Positions 10,928-19,351 of a stretch of 64,000 nucleotides of DNA are shown piece after piece (position 1 is the stretch's first letter; each line of letters begins with the position of its first letter). A model generated the notes under the pieces. That model was not told where the DNA came from. It made no database searches and saw nothing but the letters and a program-made list of their open reading frames with translations. Source of the DNA: Euryarchaeota archaeon UBA19 (GTDB lineage Archaea; Thermoplasmatota; Poseidoniia; Poseidoniales; Thalassarchaeaceae). A program made the translations under genes and the position numbers. Location of the stretch: contig DAPQ01000075.1 of assembly GCA_002502175.1 (NCBI GenBank), positions 1 to 64,000 of the forward strand. Direction: 5' to 3'.

Positions 10928-11968
10928 TCAAAGATTGTAATATGAATCGATTGCAGCATCGGTTTTAGCAACCGAAATTTTCCAATCAGATTCAGTTCCC
11001 ATGAGTGCGCGAATGCAATCGATATTCTCCGGGATAACATCACTTTCCTGATGGATGGCTTGGAAATAATACAGGCGATTTCCTACCAATTTAACACCAT
11101 CTTCCCAAACAAAGATTTCGTGTAAATCCCCCCATTTTCTGCCGATGTCGCGAGCCATTTCCATCACCTCGGCGGTTGTGGTGATCCTATTCTCTTCTCC
11201 ATGCATGACGATTACTCGGGGTTGTTCTTTCCACAATTCTATAATTGACTCAGTAGTCAGGCCATGTCCTTCTGGTAAATCCGCTATAATTGAATGAACA
11301 TGCATTATTGTGGTAGGGACTGCAACGGCTAGTGAGTTGATTTCAATTTCTGGCTTTACAGTCATTACATCAGGACCATGGTGGCTTGGTACTTTTAGGA
11401 CCGGCTTGATGGCGTTGATTGGACCCTTCTTTGAATCACCAGGATCAGCAGCGCGTCGGACCATTGTGCATTCTACCTTTAAGGAGCCACAGTGCTCGTA
11501 AAGAGGCACCAAGGTTCGTGAAAGGCCTGTGGTATTGCAAGATACCACTCTTGTTCCTTCAGCATTCAAATTTGCTCCATGATTTGCACATGAAGTGTAT
11601 GAGAGGCCGGTAAGGTCGTGCTTTTCTCCGCCTTGAAAAATATGTTTGACTCCAGCGGCTTTGTATTTTGCAAGATTACCTGCACCCATCTTTCCAGGGG
11701 CGCAGTCGATTACTACATCCGCTACCGATAAAAGATCTGAAAGACCTCCTTTACACTCATAGCCCTGTTCGGCAAATGCTGCAATTCTTTCGGCATCATC
11801 GAATGTACAGTAAAGTGGAAAGCCCTTTTTCACGGCTAAATCGCAGCCGAAGGAAGGGCCTGTTTTGGTAACCCCAATTATTTCCATGTCGTCCTGTGCA
11901 TCTACAGCATCCGCGACTCTTTTTCCGATAGTTCCAAATCCGTTAATTGCGACTTTGATTGACCCCAT
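10928..11968 (-). CDS. gap: Glyceraldehyde-3-phosphate dehydrogenase, archaeal type II
   Basis: NAD(P)-dependent phosphorylating GAPDH of glycolysis/gluconeogenesis. The N-terminal Rossmann motif is KVAINGFGTIGKRVADA and the active-site cysteine lies in SCNTTGLSR. The HxxH-like segment (MHVHSIIADLP) and overall length of about 346 residues match the archaeal homotetrameric type II family. The chosen start is the ATG at 11968 (MGSIKVAINGFG), the usual N-terminus. An in-frame start at 12037 would add 23 residues with no family counterpart, and those codons contain an intergenic-type palindrome. It diverges from the GXGXG gene; a T-rich stretch near 12047-12058 could serve as its promoter. Confidence 0.95.
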   Translation of the reverse strand: MGSIKVAINGFGTIGKRVADAVDAQDDMEIIGVTKTGPSFGCDLAVKKGFPLYCTFDDAERIAAFAEQGYECKGGLSDLLSVADVVIDCAPGKMGAGNLAKYKAAGVKHIFQGGEKHDLTGLSYTSCANHGANLNAEGTRVVSCNTTGLSRTLVPLYEHCGSLKVECTMVRRAADPGDSKKGPINAIKPVLKVPSHHGPDVMTVKPEIEINSLAVAVPTTIMHVHSIIADLPEGHGLTTESIIELWKEQPRVIVMHGEENRITTTAEVMEMARDIGRKWGDLHEIFVWEDGVKLVGNRLYYFQAIHQESDVIPENIDCIRALMGTESDWKISVAKTDAAIDSYYNL

Positions 11969-11982
11969 GGTGTAGCCCCATG

Positions 11983-11995
11983 CGCCCTTTGGGCG
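11983..11995. repeat. Short palindrome with 3-nt centre (CGCCC-TTT-GGGCG)
   Basis: Perfect 5-bp inverted repeat around a 3-nt centre, 14 nt upstream of the favoured gap start. It has the same architecture as eight other intergenic palindromes in the window. Role unknown. Confidence 0.45.
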
Positions 11996-12120
11996 GATTG
12001 ATGCCGTAATCGAACCTCTATCAATGATGCTCTCCAAAGACGCTGCGGAAAATAAACAGAAATATCGTAATCTTCACTATCTACTTACCCGTCATAATGA
12101 AGACGGTATCCACTCCGTAG

Positions 12121-13677
12121 ATGGCTGGAGATAACATGCGCGACATCACCGCGAAGAGTGTCAAACTCAACAGAGACCTCGATAAGATGTTGCAACAAGC
12201 ACTCGAAAGAGACTTGCTAGTGCGCATCGGATGGGGCAAGCAAGGAGACGAGAAACCCAAGAATGGAGAGATTGGTGTTATCACCCATCTTCCTGAAAAA
12301 TCACGAGTATTACTTTTGGGTGATTTGGGAGAATGTGCAGGTGCAATGAATGATGGCGGGACCTTCACTCTTCAGGGGGGTTGTGGTTCAATGTTGGGCG
12401 CCTTCCAAAAATCAGGTAGGATCACTATCGAAAAAGATGCAGGAGACCGGGTGGGCCAGAAAATGGCTGGTGGAGAGATTATCGTCCAAGGCTCGGCAGG
12501 TAATGAAACCGGAGCAGAGATGAATGATGGATTCGTCATTGTCAGAGGCCATGCTGGATCTGCAACTGGTGCCGCCATGAGTGGTGGTACTGTGGTCATC
12601 CTTGGAAATACCGGTAGCGACCCGGGGAGAGGAATGGTTGGCGGCCGTGTGATTATTTCTGGTTCCTGTCCACCACCGGGAGAAGGCGCTACAATGAGGT
12701 CGATTGATTCCAGTGAAGTGGATGAATTGGCGGAACATCTTGAACCACTTGGACTGTACATTGATTCAGACGCTTTGGTAATTGTACCAAGCGAAGATGG
12801 ACCTCCGCAACCCGAGTTACCCGAGATATCCGTTACCGAGGGCTTCGAAGGCATCACCCTAGTGCCATCTGCAAGGGATAGATTACCCACCCATACCCAA
12901 GTAGACACTAGCTCACCAATACACCCTGCTGGTCAAGATGAAAATGCTCTGACGACTCCTCTTCCTTGGATAATTAGCACGGAAAACATGACTGGGAAGG
13001 TTGGCAGATATTCCACAAATCAACCAGGTTTGGTGACTTCAGAACCTAGGCCAAATGACCTAATTTTAGTCACCGAAGAAAATCTCTTAGACGTTGTAGG
13101 TATAATCAATCAATGTTCTGGTATGGTTCTAGATCTAACTAAGATGCCGGCCATTAACGATGCAGAAATCGAAGCATTATTGGTTTCACTTTACAGTAGG
13201 ATGGCAGACAATTCCCTAGTTTTCCTAAAGGACAGCATATCAAGGGTAGAGCACCTATTCCGCTTAGTTGTAGATCTAGACCTCGATGGCGCAATAGTTG
13301 ATGTTGCTTCAGCCGGAGGCTCAAGAGCCGCAGCGGCATTACCCAGAATTGGACTAGTCGCTCAAGCAATGAATTTACCAAATCAAGGAAGGAGAATATT
13401 ACTCCAGATGCACGAGGCCCCTTCTGCGGAAGATCTACTCATCACTATTGGGGCAGGATGTTCTGCAGTTGTAGCGCCTGCTCCTAATGATGATGTTGAA
13501 GCGGCGCTAAATTGGATTGATGGAACATTAAGAGGTTGGATGTTAGAATTGGGACTAAATAATCTAAACGAATTAACAAGACGTAATTTACGAGCCCTCG
13601 ATCATGATACTGCAGCAATATCTGGTCTTCGATTAATAGGATATGACAGGCCGCTTCCGATGTGGTTGAGAAACTGA
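12121..13677 (+). CDS. GXGXG beta-helix protein with glutamate-synthase-like C-terminal domain
   Basis: Residues about 80-190 form the glycine-rich beta-helix (GXGXG) found at the C-terminus of glutamate synthase large subunits and in formylmethanofuran dehydrogenase subunit C. Repeats such as AGDRVGQKMAGGEIIVQG and AGSATGAAMSGGTVVILG recur about every 19-20 residues. The C-terminal half resembles a reduced version of the glutamate synthase FMN/TIM-barrel domain; its end (LGLNNLNELTRRNLRALD) matches how that domain usually finishes. I do not see the iron-sulfur cysteines or a clear FMN-binding set, and the domain order is the reverse of bacterial GltB. Exact reaction unknown. It may share a transcript with pheT, which follows in the same frame after the TGA. 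An ATG at 12136 is an alternative start. Confidence 0.75.
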   Translation: MAGDNMRDITAKSVKLNRDLDKMLQQALERDLLVRIGWGKQGDEKPKNGEIGVITHLPEKSRVLLLGDLGECAGAMNDGGTFTLQGGCGSMLGAFQKSGRITIEKDAGDRVGQKMAGGEIIVQGSAGNETGAEMNDGFVIVRGHAGSATGAAMSGGTVVILGNTGSDPGRGMVGGRVIISGSCPPPGEGATMRSIDSSEVDELAEHLEPLGLYIDSDALVIVPSEDGPPQPELPEISVTEGFEGITLVPSARDRLPTHTQVDTSSPIHPAGQDENALTTPLPWIISTENMTGKVGRYSTNQPGLVTSEPRPNDLILVTEENLLDVVGIINQCSGMVLDLTKMPAINDAEIEALLVSLYSRMADNSLVFLKDSISRVEHLFRLVVDLDLDGAIVDVASAGGSRAAAALPRIGLVAQAMNLPNQGRRILLQMHEAPSAEDLLITIGAGCSAVVAPAPNDDVEAALNWIDGTLRGWMLELGLNNLNELTRRNLRALDHDTAAISGLRLIGYDRPLPMWLRN

Positions 13678-13681
13678 GGTG
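13676..13681 (+). promoter_or_regulatory. Ribosome binding site for pheT (GAGGTG)
   Basis: GAGGTG overlaps the TGA stop of the preceding gene and matches the archaeal anti-Shine-Dalgarno sequence. It lies 5 nt before a CTG codon at 13687, normal spacing for initiation, but 20 nt before the next candidate, a TTG at 13702. This spacing favours the CTG. Confidence 0.6.
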
Positions 13682-13686
13682 TTAAT

Positions 13687-15441
13687 CTGCCAACTATCAC
13701 CTTGAGTCATTCTTTACTTCGCTCCATTCAAGAAAAAAATGGTGCGACTTATGATTCCGAAGATTGGATGGAAAGGCTATCTCAAATCGGATGCGTGGTC
13801 GAAGGTAGCTGCGATGAATCAATTGAAATTGAGGTTTTTCCAGACCGACCGGACCTTCTGAGCCATGAAACCATGGCAAGAGCAGCTAGGGCTTTTCTGG
13901 ACGGAGATAGTCAAAAACCTACAATTGAAACTAAAGATAGTGGTATCGCTTTGGAGGTTGATTCCAGTCTTGAATCAGTTCGACCAATCATCATGGGTGC
14001 GATTGTAAGAGGAGTAAATAACGGAGATACTGATGAGGAAAAAGACCAATTCATTCAATCCTTAATGGACCATCAAGAAAAATTACACCTCAGCCTCGGT
14101 CGAAAAAGGCGATTTTCATCTATAGGAGTCCATGATCTGTCGACTTTAAGCCCACCTTTCAGAGTGATTACTGTACCAGGAACACACTCTTTTATCCCCT
14201 TGGCTATGGATAAAAAAATGTCAATCGATGAGATACTTAGCGAACACCCGAAGGGTGTAGAGTACGCTCATTTAATGGAAAATATGGATGTATATCCTGT
14301 AATATTAGATTCGAATGATGACATACTATCGTTTCCACCGATAATTAATGGAGAACACACCACAGTTAGCGAATCTACAAGAGATTTCTTCATTGATGTA
14401 ACAGGCTGGGACGAAAGAGCCGTAGAAGCTTGTTTATTGCTCGTTTGTCTTGCTTTATCGGAACGCGGCGGAACAATAGAACAAGTGAAGGTCACTGGTT
14501 ACGATGGACTGGTTAGAATGACACCAAATATGCAGTCTAAGGAACATAGAGTGTCTGATCGATTGATTGAAAGAATACTCGGCCTGACTCTTGGCAGTGA
14601 AGAAATTGCCTCGTCAATACAAAGGATGGGAGGAAATTTAGTAGCCTCACGCGCGGTTACGGATGGAGTAAACAAAGCAGAGCGTTGGGCGGACCTCGAA
14701 GTAGGTGAAAGAGAGCATGTAATCGCCATGCCTAGATGGCGATCCGACATAATGCATCCCGTGGATATTGTTGAAGATATTGCAATCGGTTATGGATACG
14801 AGAATATGCCCAACATCTTATCATCCGTTCATCTGGATGCTATCCCTTTACCTTCTGCACATTTACACAGAAGAGTTCGAGAAAGTTTACGCTCTTTGAA
14901 TCTTCAAGAAACTCAAAGTCTTACATTATCAAACGAAAGAGTTCAATTTGAAAATACACGATGGGCGAGTTTGGCAACTGCTACTGAATTAGCAAACCCA
15001 ATTACCATTGACCACACAATGATGAGGCAGAGGATCCTTCCGAGTTTATTGCAGCTACTGGCAGCAAATCGTCATCATGAATTACCACAACGAGTTTACG
15101 AAATTGGAACGGTTGTATTGGACTCTCATAATGCTACAAGGGCTGCATGGGCTTGTGCTGAAGTTGGAGGAGGTTTCTCCGCAGCGAAAGGATTCGCACA
15201 AGCCCTCCTCAGAGATATTGGAGCAAATCTTGAGGACATAGTTTGGGAATCAACCGAGTTGGACGAGGGACCTTGGTTATCTGGAAGGGGCGCTAAGGTC
15301 TTTGTATCTGGAGAAGAAATCGGACAAATTGGAGAAATAGACCCTGCTGTTGCTTCTGAATTTGGTCTTCGGGTTCCAATTCAAGCTGGAGATTTCGACA
15401 TCGATGCCATAGGCCGCCTTATCCCAGACCCGGTACTCTGA
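13687..15441 (+). CDS. pheT: Phenylalanyl-tRNA synthetase beta subunit, probable CTG start
   Basis: Beta subunit of PheRS, which with PheS charges tRNA-Phe. Seen in the sequence are the B3/4-like region, the B5 domain (HRVSDRLIERILGL...) and a C-terminal class II-like catalytic fold (MMRQRILPSLLQLL, VYEIGTVV). Size, about 584 residues, is typical for archaeal PheT. From the CTG at 13687 the protein begins (M)PTITLSHSLLRSI, matching the usual MPTI... N-terminus. Starting at the TTG at 13702 would remove the conserved PTIT strand. No ATG or GTG is available in frame after the upstream TGA. pheS is not in the window. Confidence 0.93.
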   Translation: MPTITLSHSLLRSIQEKNGATYDSEDWMERLSQIGCVVEGSCDESIEIEVFPDRPDLLSHETMARAARAFLDGDSQKPTIETKDSGIALEVDSSLESVRPIIMGAIVRGVNNGDTDEEKDQFIQSLMDHQEKLHLSLGRKRRFSSIGVHDLSTLSPPFRVITVPGTHSFIPLAMDKKMSIDEILSEHPKGVEYAHLMENMDVYPVILDSNDDILSFPPIINGEHTTVSESTRDFFIDVTGWDERAVEACLLLVCLALSERGGTIEQVKVTGYDGLVRMTPNMQSKEHRVSDRLIERILGLTLGSEEIASSIQRMGGNLVASRAVTDGVNKAERWADLEVGEREHVIAMPRWRSDIMHPVDIVEDIAIGYGYENMPNILSSVHLDAIPLPSAHLHRRVRESLRSLNLQETQSLTLSNERVQFENTRWASLATATELANPITIDHTMMRQRILPSLLQLLAANRHHELPQRVYEIGTVVLDSHNATRAAWACAEVGGGFSAAKGFAQALLRDIGANLEDIVWESTELDEGPWLSGRGAKVFVSGEEIGQIGEIDPAVASEFGLRVPIQAGDFDIDAIGRLIPDPVL

Positions 15442-15451
15442 GTCTTCAAAA

Positions 15452-15637
15452 TCAATCATCGCCTAGTAGCGCCATTGCATCGAGAAAAGATTTGTCTTTC
15501 AGGTGACTTTTATCCTCGATTAAATCCTTCTGTTTATCCTCAGACTTTCTCTCATACTCAACTACCTCAGCCTTCTCTTCTGTAGGCTTTGGTTTGGCGG
15601 GGGCGTTCTTCTTACCAAATGGCCACTTCGATGCCAT
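15452..15637 (-). CDS. Small charged protein of unknown function
   Basis: A 61-residue protein not recognised. It starts MASKWPFGKK, has a Pro/Lys/Glu-rich middle that is probably disordered, and ends in a short amphipathic segment (SFLDAMALLGDD). It fills the space between pheT, which it meets tail to tail with a 10-nt gap, and the divergent SGNH hydrolase gene. No other gene is plausible there. Confidence is limited by its length and low complexity. Confidence 0.5.
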   Translation of the reverse strand: MASKWPFGKKNAPAKPKPTEEKAEVVEYERKSEDKQKDLIEDKSHLKDKSFLDAMALLGDD

Positions 15638-15731
15638 AGTCGTCGAACAGCACCCAAGACCATAGTTGCTTCGTATAAGCGATTCATCGCGAAAGGGTAG
15701 GAATCAAAGCCGAGAACGATGAGCGTCTCCC

Positions 15732-18551
15732 ATGCGAGGCAGGGCTTTGGCCATGGCAATGATTCTTGCATTGCTATCCGTGTCAGCAGCGCCGAGCCAA
15801 TTAAATGGGCCTCCGAAATCTTTTGATTCGGCTTCCAATGATTCAACGCTTGACCTATTATTGATCGGAAATTCATATACTTCCAACAATCAATTAAGTG
15901 TAAGAATTGACAATCTACTAACCTCTTCAGGATTTACTCCCGATGTACAGTCGTTAACTAGTGGAGGTAAGACCCTTGCTTGGCATGGAGAACAAGCTGA
16001 AACTGAAGGTTCTGAATGGTTCAGCGCCCTGAGGTCGCCTCACGATTATGTGATATTGCAAGACCAAAGCCAAGTTCCGGGTTTCCCAACAAGTTCGTCA
16101 TATTGGCAAGATAGTATGCAAGGGGCTCAAATTATCGATGATTTGATTGATGACAATGGTGGAGATACCTTCTTTCTAATGACTTGGGGCTACAGAAATG
16201 GTGATGAGAGCAATAGTTGGAGATATCCTGACTACGTAACGATGCAACATCATCTAGAAACAGGTTACCTTGCTTATGCTGAAAACCTATCATCAGAACA
16301 AAGGCCTGTTTTCATCGCTCCTGTAGGAATGGCATTTGAGAATATATTTTTCTCCATATCTAATGCTACTGATGATGGAACTATTTTCTCCGACCTATAC
16401 GCTTCAGATGGTAGTCACCCCTCCATTCAAGGGAGTTATTTGGCCGCCTGCGTTATTCATGTATCCGTTACTGGAGAACCCTCAGTTGGTCTACCGAGTA
16501 CTGGCGGAATAAACCAATCTAGAACATTAGAATTGCAACAATGGGCAGACCACACTGTATTCAACACATCAGGATTAACCTACCCTTGGCAATTGGAAGA
16601 TTTAGGAGTTGAATTCGGAGTCTCTTCCGGTTCAATTTTCAATATTGACCCGGGGCTAACTATTGGCGTAGCAGCCAATTTCACTAATCTAGCAGAGGTC
16701 GACACTACTGCGCTAATTGAAATCTCTAGTCCATCTGGTTGGCAAGTATCATGGGATTATCCAACAAGTCCGGAAGTGGGATTTTCATTTGATGCTCCAA
16801 GTGATGTTGTTCAGTGGGTAGAATTTACGGTTACAGCACCTGAAGTAGCCTCCGGTTACCCTCTTGCAGAATCGATTCATGACTTTAGCGTAGCTTTGGT
16901 TGGAGACCATACCGGCAATCAAGATTGGTGGAATTTTTCACTTCGTTATGGTGAATGGAAAGGTATGCAAGTAATCGAAGGAGGTGGGACTGCTTCTATC
17001 GACCCAGGAGGTGTTGTGGACCTAGAATTTGAGTTACAGAATATTGGTAACTCGATTAATTCGCTTGGAATAAATATCGCACCAGTTGACGAGAATGGCA
17101 CTCCAATACAGACACCTAGCCTATCATTTGCATATGATGGATGGACTGCAATAATCTACGACCGTGCTGGTTTGGAAGATATGAATCCAGGCGAAATCAC
17201 TACCGTTCGTATGCAGGTGCAATCTCCGATTTTAACCTCTGGGAAATTGGATATGATGATTCAATTTTGGGCAGATGGTGTAGAAGATATTCAAAGATTA
17301 AACCAGACAATTAGCATAGTTCCTCGATCCGGTGGCGACCTAGGATTGACAAATGTAAATTGCAATTTCGATGTAAAACCAGGAGAAACTTGTTTCGTAG
17401 AATTATTTATTGAAAATACAGGAGATGCGGCTTATCTATTCAATCTCAGTGTGTCTGAAAAGCCAGACTGGTTAGTTGTTAACATTACAGAATATACTCG
17501 ATTTTTGGGTCCAGGTCAAACCGTCCATGGAATCGATGTTTCTGCTTGGACTGCAATTGGATTAGAGGCGGGAATTAGCGGAAAAGTGACACTAGAATTA
17601 GAGGTCGATGGCTGGGTTCCTGCAGAGGTTAGTTTTGATGTGTCAATCGCAGCTGTTCACGCTTGGGAAATTATTCGCTCCGATGCTGAGGTGATTGATG
17701 GAAGATTGACCGGATATTGGGAAGTGAAGAATATAGGAAATAGCCCAGACGGATTGGTTGTAAGTGTCGAATGCACTGATTTTACAGATTTTGGAGTAAT
17801 CCCTACAAATGAATTAGATTCTTCGACGGACCAAGGCAGATCATTCGAAGTTCTGGATGTTCCAATAAATGGAGTCCTAATTTTTGAGGTATGGATGGAT
17901 GTCCCTAATGAGGCCCCAATAGCCTCAAATGCGATTCTAACAGTCGAAATCAGATCATTTAGAGACCCAGCAGTTCAACATACTGTAGAACATTCAACTG
18001 AAATTGATGGCATGCAACCATCCCAACCGGTTGACCCGGATGAGCCTAGTGTTTTCAGTAATTTTTTGCAGCGATGGTTGCAAACTATTCTAATCGTAAT
18101 TGTCAGTATTGTCGGAACAACCGCGGTAGCCTTTGCCATTAGACACAGAATTGAAGCAGACAGGGAACATTACAGAAGAAATAACCCTACGGTTGTTGTT
18201 GAAGAAGTTGGAGACTGGATGTCAAAATTTGATTCCAGTGAGAAAGAACAACCCAAACTGATAGAGAGCCCAACAACCGACATAGAGTCCTTCAAGCAGG
18301 AATTCATGGAAAAATCAGGAGACCATTCTAGAGAAATTTCACCGGCTCCTGAGGCAGAGGTAATCGACGATGCCGGAGATTTGCTTGATGAATCTCAAGC
18401 CGAGGATGCCATACTCGATGCAATCGAAATGGCAGAACAATTGCAAGATAGTGATTTAATTCATCCAGATAACATAGTGCTGGACTTAGATGATTTTGAT
18501 GAAAGATTGAATTCGCTTGGCAAAGATTTGCGTGATGATGAAGACCCGTGA
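15732..18551 (+). CDS. Secreted SGNH/GDSL-like hydrolase with membrane anchor
   Basis: A 939-residue surface enzyme. A signal peptide (AMAMILALLSVSAAPS) precedes an SGNH hydrolase domain of about 250 residues. The nucleophile motif is LLIGNSYTSNN (Ser48) and the C-terminal Asp-His pair is in SDGSHPS (Asp226, His229). Such enzymes remove acyl groups from polysaccharides or lipids outside the cell. The next 500 residues are beta-sandwich repeats of NEW3/CARDB type. A membrane helix (about residue 785-805, ILIVIVSIVGTTAVAFAI) is followed by a basic stop-transfer patch and an acidic cytoplasmic tail of about 130 residues. rnhB starts 15 nt after the stop codon, suggesting a shared transcript. Substrate unknown. 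Confidence 0.82.
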   Translation: MRGRALAMAMILALLSVSAAPSQLNGPPKSFDSASNDSTLDLLLIGNSYTSNNQLSVRIDNLLTSSGFTPDVQSLTSGGKTLAWHGEQAETEGSEWFSALRSPHDYVILQDQSQVPGFPTSSSYWQDSMQGAQIIDDLIDDNGGDTFFLMTWGYRNGDESNSWRYPDYVTMQHHLETGYLAYAENLSSEQRPVFIAPVGMAFENIFFSISNATDDGTIFSDLYASDGSHPSIQGSYLAACVIHVSVTGEPSVGLPSTGGINQSRTLELQQWADHTVFNTSGLTYPWQLEDLGVEFGVSSGSIFNIDPGLTIGVAANFTNLAEVDTTALIEISSPSGWQVSWDYPTSPEVGFSFDAPSDVVQWVEFTVTAPEVASGYPLAESIHDFSVALVGDHTGNQDWWNFSLRYGEWKGMQVIEGGGTASIDPGGVVDLEFELQNIGNSINSLGINIAPVDENGTPIQTPSLSFAYDGWTAIIYDRAGLEDMNPGEITTVRMQVQSPILTSGKLDMMIQFWADGVEDIQRLNQTISIVPRSGGDLGLTNVNCNFDVKPGETCFVELFIENTGDAAYLFNLSVSEKPDWLVVNITEYTRFLGPGQTVHGIDVSAWTAIGLEAGISGKVTLELEVDGWVPAEVSFDVSIAAVHAWEIIRSDAEVIDGRLTGYWEVKNIGNSPDGLVVSVECTDFTDFGVIPTNELDSSTDQGRSFEVLDVPINGVLIFEVWMDVPNEAPIASNAILTVEIRSFRDPAVQHTVEHSTEIDGMQPSQPVDPDEPSVFSNFLQRWLQTILIVIVSIVGTTAVAFAIRHRIEADREHYRRNNPTVVVEEVGDWMSKFDSSEKEQPKLIESPTTDIESFKQEFMEKSGDHSREISPAPEAEVIDDAGDLLDESQAEDAILDAIEMAEQLQDSDLIHPDNIVLDLDDFDERLNSLGKDLRDDEDP

Positions 18552-18566
18552 CACCACCGGCATCCT

Positions 18567-19304
18567 GTGGACAGTGACTGGATCATTGGTGTCGACGAGG
18601 CAGGCAGAGGACCTGTAATCGGTCCTTTGGTAGTTGCAGCATTAGCAATCCCATCAAATGATATTGAAAAAATAACTAAATTACAAGTAAAAGATTCAAA
18701 GGAACTTTCACACAATGAACGTCTTCGGATTTTCGCAGAAATCAATAGCCACATAGAGGATGGAGGTTGGAAATCGGGGTTAATTCTCTGTTCCGCGAAA
18801 AGAATAGATCTTAACAGCCTAAATTCGGATTTGAATAGTCTGGAAATCAATTTATTTTCTGAGGCGATTATTGCTACAGATTTATCAAATGAATCGGGAG
18901 TGATTCGTGCAGATGCTTGTGATGTAAATGAAAAGAGGTTCGCAATGAGGCTTGAAACATCATTAGGCGAGGGCTGGAAAAATTGGAGGATTGAGGCCGA
19001 ACATGGCATGGATTCAAGAGACCTAGTGACAGGAGGCGCCTCAATTCTCGCAAAAGTATCAAGAGACTCAGCAATCGAAGAAATCGCTGCACGAACAGGT
19101 ATAGAAATTGGTTCAGGATATCCTTCTGATAAAACTACACGAGTTGCCGTAGAAAAGATGCTGTCAAATGGGAAACCACATGATTCCCTAAGATGGAGTT
19201 GGGCAACCGTATCTGATATTTGGCAGGAGTTGCATGGAACCCCTGTTCCAATTCGGTCGGAGCAGGGTGGACCTGTTGTACAATCGTCACTTGATGACTG
19301 GTAA
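18567..19304 (+). CDS. rnhB: Ribonuclease HII
   Basis: RNase HII cleaves RNA in RNA-DNA hybrids and nicks at misincorporated ribonucleotides. The metal-binding acidic residues are visible in IGVDEAGRGPVIGPLVVAA (Asp, Glu), in DACDVNE and in the EHGMDS segment. The length of 245 residues is slightly long for an archaeal RNase HII because of an extra C-terminal stretch (TPVPIRSEQGGP...). The start is a GTG immediately before the first conserved strand. It sits 15 nt after the SGNH hydrolase gene and 47 nt before gltX. Confidence 0.95.
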   Translation: MDSDWIIGVDEAGRGPVIGPLVVAALAIPSNDIEKITKLQVKDSKELSHNERLRIFAEINSHIEDGGWKSGLILCSAKRIDLNSLNSDLNSLEINLFSEAIIATDLSNESGVIRADACDVNEKRFAMRLETSLGEGWKNWRIEAEHGMDSRDLVTGGASILAKVSRDSAIEEIAARTGIEIGSGYPSDKTTRVAVEKMLSNGKPHDSLRWSWATVSDIWQELHGTPVPIRSEQGGPVVQSSLDDW

Positions 19305-19330
19305 GGTAGAGAAGCGTCAAATGCCTGACT

Positions 19331-19347
19331 TCGGGCCGAAGGCCCGA
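19331..19347. repeat. Short palindrome with 3-nt centre (TCGGGCC-GAA-GGCCCGA)
   Basis: Perfect 7-bp inverted repeat around GAA, beginning 26 nt after the rnhB stop and ending 4 nt before the gltX start codon. As RNA it would fold into a tight hairpin that could end the rnhB message or affect gltX initiation. Member of the palindrome family described in the findings. Confidence 0.5.
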
Positions 19348-19351
19348 TAGC

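Noticed and set aside
11968..12037. Longer N-terminus for gap from 12037
   Set aside because: The 23 extra residues are not found in the family, and the canonical Rossmann start begins at 11968.
12081..12908. Minus-strand frames opposite the GXGXG gene
   Set aside because: They mirror the repetitive Gly-rich codons of the real gene and have no family resemblance.
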